A DNA stretch of 19,203 nt from CBDHDN01 sp965261585 (GTDB taxonomy: Bacteria; Pseudomonadota; Alphaproteobacteria; UBA6615). The notes beneath the pieces were generated by a model, which did not search any database, was not told where the DNA came from, and worked only from the letters and a program-made list of their open reading frames with translations. Shown piece by piece: positions 16,362 to 19,203 of this stretch. The first letter of the stretch is position 1. Each line of letters starts with the position of its first letter. Where the stretch lies: assembly GCA_965261585.1 (NCBI GenBank), contig CBDHDN010000026.1, forward strand, positions 1 through 19,203. Reading direction: 5' to 3'. The position numbers and the translations under genes were made by a program.

Positions 16362-17975
16362 CCGGATTTCTCACACGGAGTAGTGCATCGGGGCCCCGAA
16401 TCAGCGAAAGTGATTGTTGCAACAAGAACTTAAGCTGAGACGGAGGATCTCCCCAATGCCAACAGAGTGTATCTCGGATCTGTTCGGATTTGCACGCGTT
16501 GAGAGCCGGCGCGTTGAGGCAGCGTTTGACGGCGGTGCGGTGACGTCGAACGGCGGCGCGCTTTTGCTGGGGGCCACGGAGCGGGCGATTGGCCTGGTCG
16601 CGGGTTTTGCGCGATGTTTCCAGGACGGCCGCGATCCGGCGTTGACGGAGCACAGCGTCGCGACGCTGGTCGGCCAACGTGTGTTCGCCCTGGCGCTGGG
16701 TTACGAGGACCTGATCGACCACGACGAGCTGCGCCATGATCCGGTGATGGCGGTGCTCGCCGGCAAGCTCGAGGCGCGGCGGGCGGACTGCGCGCCGCTC
16801 GCCGGCAAGTCGACGCTGAACCGGCTGGAGCACGCGCCGTCGGGGGCGCCGTCGCGCTATCACAAGATCGGCCACGACGCGGCGGCGATCGAGCGCCAGT
16901 TCGTCGCGCTGTTCTTGGCCGCGCACCGGCGGCCGGCGAAGCAGATCATCATCGACCTCGACGCGACCGACGATCCGTTGCACGGCGAGCAGGAGGATCG
17001 GTTCTTCCACGGTTACTACGATTGTTACTGCTATCTGCCGCTGTACATCTTCTGTGGCCGGCATCTGCTGGCAGCGAAGCTGCGGCCGGCCAATATCGAC
17101 GGCGCCGCCGGCGCGATCGAGGAGCTCGCCCGGATCGTCGAGCAGATCCGCGACGACTGGCCGGACGTGCGTATTCTGGTGCGCGCTGATTCCGGCTTCG
17201 CCCGCGAGGCGCTGATGGCGTGGTGCGAAGCCAACCGGGTCGACTACGTCTTTGGGCTGGCCAGGAACAAGCGGCTCAGCGGCGCGATCGAGGACGCCCT
17301 CGCCGCCGCCGCCGCCGGCAGCCGGCGCACCGGCAAGCCGGCCCGCCGCTACCAGGAGCTGGTGTGGACGACGCGTAAGAGCTGGAGCCGCGAACGCCGC
17401 GTCGTCGCCAAGGCCGAATGGACCCACGGTAAGGCCAATCCGCGCTTCGTCGTCACCTCGCTCGGCACCGGCGAGGTCAAGGCCCGCCGGCTCTATGAAA
17501 AGGTCTATTGCGCCCGCGGCGACATGGAGAACCGCATCAAGGAATGCCAGGCCGATCTGTTCGCCGACCGCACTTCGGCTGCCACCATGCGGGCCAACCA
17601 GCTGCGCTTGTGGTTCGCCGCCATGGCCTATGCGCTGCTCTGCGCGCTGCGCCGCATCGCCCTCAAGCACACCCGCTTCGCCCGCGCCACCTGCGGCACC
17701 ATCCGCTTGAAGCTGTTGAAGATCGGCGCCCAGGTGCGCCGCTCCGTCCGCCGCGTCAAGTTCGCAATGGCGTCTTCGTTCCCCTACCAGCAGGAATACC
17801 GCCTGGCTCACCATCGATTATGCAACGCCACCGGCTGACCCCAGCAGCCGGCCTCCGCCCGTCCCGTCAACCACACAGGATCAACTCCAGCCTCAGACCA
17901 CCGCCAGCAGCCGGCGGAACCCTCCAGCCTGCATGCTTCACAGCAACCCATCAACAGTGCCCAAGATGAACTGGC
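16362..17975 (+). mobile_element. IS1380-family insertion sequence, boundaries approximate
   Basis: The transposase at 16456-17838 defines the element. The left end is placed at CCCGGATTTCTCACAC because it resembles the short CC-initiated ends of IS1380/ISEcp1-type elements and lies ~95 bp before the ATG, a normal distance. The right boundary is a guess just before the IS256-type sequence; the expected reverse complement GTGTGAGAAATCCGGG does not occur there. The ~140 bp after the transposase (17839-17980) hold no gene and are probably its 3' non-coding part. Confidence 0.45.
16456..17838 (+). CDS. IS1380-family transposase
   Basis: A 460-residue, full-length transposase. The ATG at 16456 has GGAGGA 8 nt upstream. 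Conserved parts: the N-terminal VTSNGGALLLGATERAIGL and the DDE residues in IIIDLDATDDPLHGEQE (first Asp), VRILVRADSGFAREALMAWC (second Asp) and YCARGDMENRIKECQADLFA (Glu). The C-terminal LRLWFAAMAYALLCALRRIA is typical of IS1380 proteins. No frameshift or stop is visible, so the enzyme could be active. The likely left end of the element is CCCGGATTTCTCACAC at about 16362; a matching inverted right end is not found before the adjacent IS256-type element, so the right end may be lost. Confidence 0.93.
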   Translation: MPTECISDLFGFARVESRRVEAAFDGGAVTSNGGALLLGATERAIGLVAGFARCFQDGRDPALTEHSVATLVGQRVFALALGYEDLIDHDELRHDPVMAVLAGKLEARRADCAPLAGKSTLNRLEHAPSGAPSRYHKIGHDAAAIERQFVALFLAAHRRPAKQIIIDLDATDDPLHGEQEDRFFHGYYDCYCYLPLYIFCGRHLLAAKLRPANIDGAAGAIEELARIVEQIRDDWPDVRILVRADSGFAREALMAWCEANRVDYVFGLARNKRLSGAIEDALAAAAAGSRRTGKPARRYQELVWTTRKSWSRERRVVAKAEWTHGKANPRFVVTSLGTGEVKARRLYEKVYCARGDMENRIKECQADLFADRTSAATMRANQLRLWFAAMAYALLCALRRIALKHTRFARATCGTIRLKLLKIGAQVRRSVRRVKFAMASSFPYQQEYRLAHHRLCNATG

Positions 17976-18009
17976 TCTGAGCTATTGTCAAAAGTTGTGT
18001 ATGGGTTTG

Positions 18010-19203
18010 TCATGCGGCGGCGCGATCCTGGCGTTCTCCATTCACGAATTTGACGCCTCGAATGATCTCGGCGAACTGATCTGATCCATTGAGCCTCCGC
18101 CATTTCTTGCTGGCCCCCTGGCAAAGCTTGAAGACCATGGCCATCGCCGTCTTGCGTGACAGGCAACCCTTGGTCCGATAGGTGCGAAGGCGAACCGTGG
18201 CGAAGGTGCTCTCGATGGGGTTCGTCGTCCGCACATGCTTCCAATGCTCGGCGGGGAAGTCGTAGAAGCTCAGCAAGGCGTCCCGGTCCTTGGCCAGGCA
18301 GGCCGTGGCCTTTTCGTACTTCGGTCCGTAGGCTTCCAGGAAGAAGTCGAAGGCGGTCTCCGCGTCCTTCCTGGTTTCGGCCATCCAGATATCCTGCAAG
18401 TGACCCTTGGCCTTGTTCTGCCGACCCTTGGGTAGCTTGTTCAAGATATTGCCCGTCTTATGCACCCAGCAGCGCTGCTCGCGGGCGGCCCCGTAGACTT
18501 GGCGGAGCGCCTTCCAGAAGCCGAGCGCGCCATCGCCGGTCACCAGTTCCGGGCCGATGCCGAGACCACGCCGCTTGAGATCGAGCAGCACCTCGCGCCA
18601 GGATTGTTCGCTCTCGCGGTAGCCGTCGGTGATGGCGATCAACTCCTTGGTTCCGTGATCCGTGGCGCCGATGATAACCAGGATGCATTGCTTCTCCTCT
18701 TCCAGGCGGGCGCCAAAATAGATGCCGTCGACCCAGAAGTAGACGTAGCGCTTGGCCGATAAATCACGCCGTTGCCAGCGCTCCATCTCGTCTTGCCAAA
18801 CTTCCTTCAGTCGCCCGATCGTGGAGGCCGACAGACCCGGGGCCTGTGCCCCCAGCAACGCCGCCAACACTTCCGAGAAATCGCCGCTGGAGATGCCCCT
18901 CAAGTATAGCCACGGCAGCAAATCCTCCAGGCTCTTGGTGCGGCGCAGATAGCGCGGCAGGATCGCCGACGTGAACCGGATGGCGCCGGCACCCTCGCCG
19001 GCTCTCCGATCCCGGACACGCGGCTGACGCACGTCCACCGGGCCGATCCCGGTCTGTATCAGCCGTTCCGGCAAGTGGCCATTGCGTACAATCCGGCGAC
19101 GGCCCCGGTCATCAACCAGCGTCGCATGACCTTCCAGAAACTCGGCAACTTCAGCTTCCACGGCTTGAGCCAGCAACTCACGCCGCCACAGCTCGTAGGA
19201 CTT
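18010..19203 (-). CDS. IS256-family transposase, N-terminus beyond window edge
   Basis: The frame is open to the right edge (KSYELWRRELLAQAVEAEVA), so the first few codons lie outside. About 397 residues are visible. The IS256/MuDR-type DDE set is complete: YVYFWVDGIYFGARLEEEKQ (first Asp), LVTGDGALGFWKALRQVYG (second Asp) and RTTNPIESTFATVRLRT (Glu). Other family marks are CWVHKTGNILNKLPKG and AMVFKLCQGASKKWRRLNG. No disruption is seen, so the gene may be functional. The element's 3' end probably lies at about 17980-18003 (GAGCTATTGTCAAAAGTTGT region); the other end is outside the window, so the inverted repeats cannot be checked. It abuts the IS1380-type element. Confidence 0.94.
   Translation of the reverse strand, partial: KSYELWRRELLAQAVEAEVAEFLEGHATLVDDRGRRRIVRNGHLPERLIQTGIGPVDVRQPRVRDRRAGEGAGAIRFTSAILPRYLRRTKSLEDLLPWLYLRGISSGDFSEVLAALLGAQAPGLSASTIGRLKEVWQDEMERWQRRDLSAKRYVYFWVDGIYFGARLEEEKQCILVIIGATDHGTKELIAITDGYRESEQSWREVLLDLKRRGLGIGPELVTGDGALGFWKALRQVYGAAREQRCWVHKTGNILNKLPKGRQNKAKGHLQDIWMAETRKDAETAFDFFLEAYGPKYEKATACLAKDRDALLSFYDFPAEHWKHVRTTNPIESTFATVRLRTYRTKGCLSRKTAMAMVFKLCQGASKKWRRLNGSDQFAEIIRGVKFVNGERQDRAAA

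Overview
This is a high-GC, densely coding stretch of a Gram-negative chromosome. It was read by eye only. The gene content (Mla-type outer-membrane lipid proteins, an RND pump with its adaptor, a LysM/Ig-like protein, a DUF1907/C11orf54-type protein) and the base and codon use point to an alphaproteobacterium, perhaps of the Rhodospirillales type. That assignment is inference. The window carries three insertion sequences of different families (IS630, IS1380, IS256), so it belongs to an IS-rich genome.

Layout, left to right. The 3' end of a LysM-domain protein (2-496, +) converges on a small YbjN-like protein (489-935, -). A decayed IS630 copy (961-2079) with recognisable inverted ends and a TA duplication follows. 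Next is a CDP-alcohol phosphatidyltransferase (2156-2767, +). It converges on a minus-strand efflux cluster: PadR-type regulator (7323-7868), periplasmic adaptor (6170-7276) and RND permease (2790-6173), the last two overlapping by 4 bp. An AT-rich intergenic region (7869-8063), rich in dyads, separates this cluster from a plus-strand envelope-lipid cluster.

The plus-strand cluster is the most interesting part. It contains a chimera of a truncated MlaC-like domain and a Sel1-repeat domain (8064-9230), then MlaA with an unusual N-terminal extension and an in-frame amber stop (9227-10525), then a full-length MlaC (10675-11295), a separate Sel1-repeat protein (11319-12152) and a methyltransferase-like gene with a frameshifted C-terminus (12190-13316/13329). 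The chimera is what results if a second mlaC-sel1 pair lost about 308 bp, and the sequence shows a 3-bp TCG identity at the join. Proteins of this cluster would act in the periplasm and outer membrane in retrograde phospholipid transport (MlaA to MlaC). The MlaFED transporter genes are not in the window.

The right third holds an AEC-family transporter (13573-14505, +), a DUF1907 protein (14541-15509, +), a convergent SDR dehydrogenase (15563-16324, -), an IS1380-family transposase (16456-17838, +) and an IS256-family transposase that runs off the window edge (18010-19203, -). No tRNA, rRNA or CRISPR array was seen. No gene-free stretch exceeds 300 bases, apart from decayed IS630 sequence.
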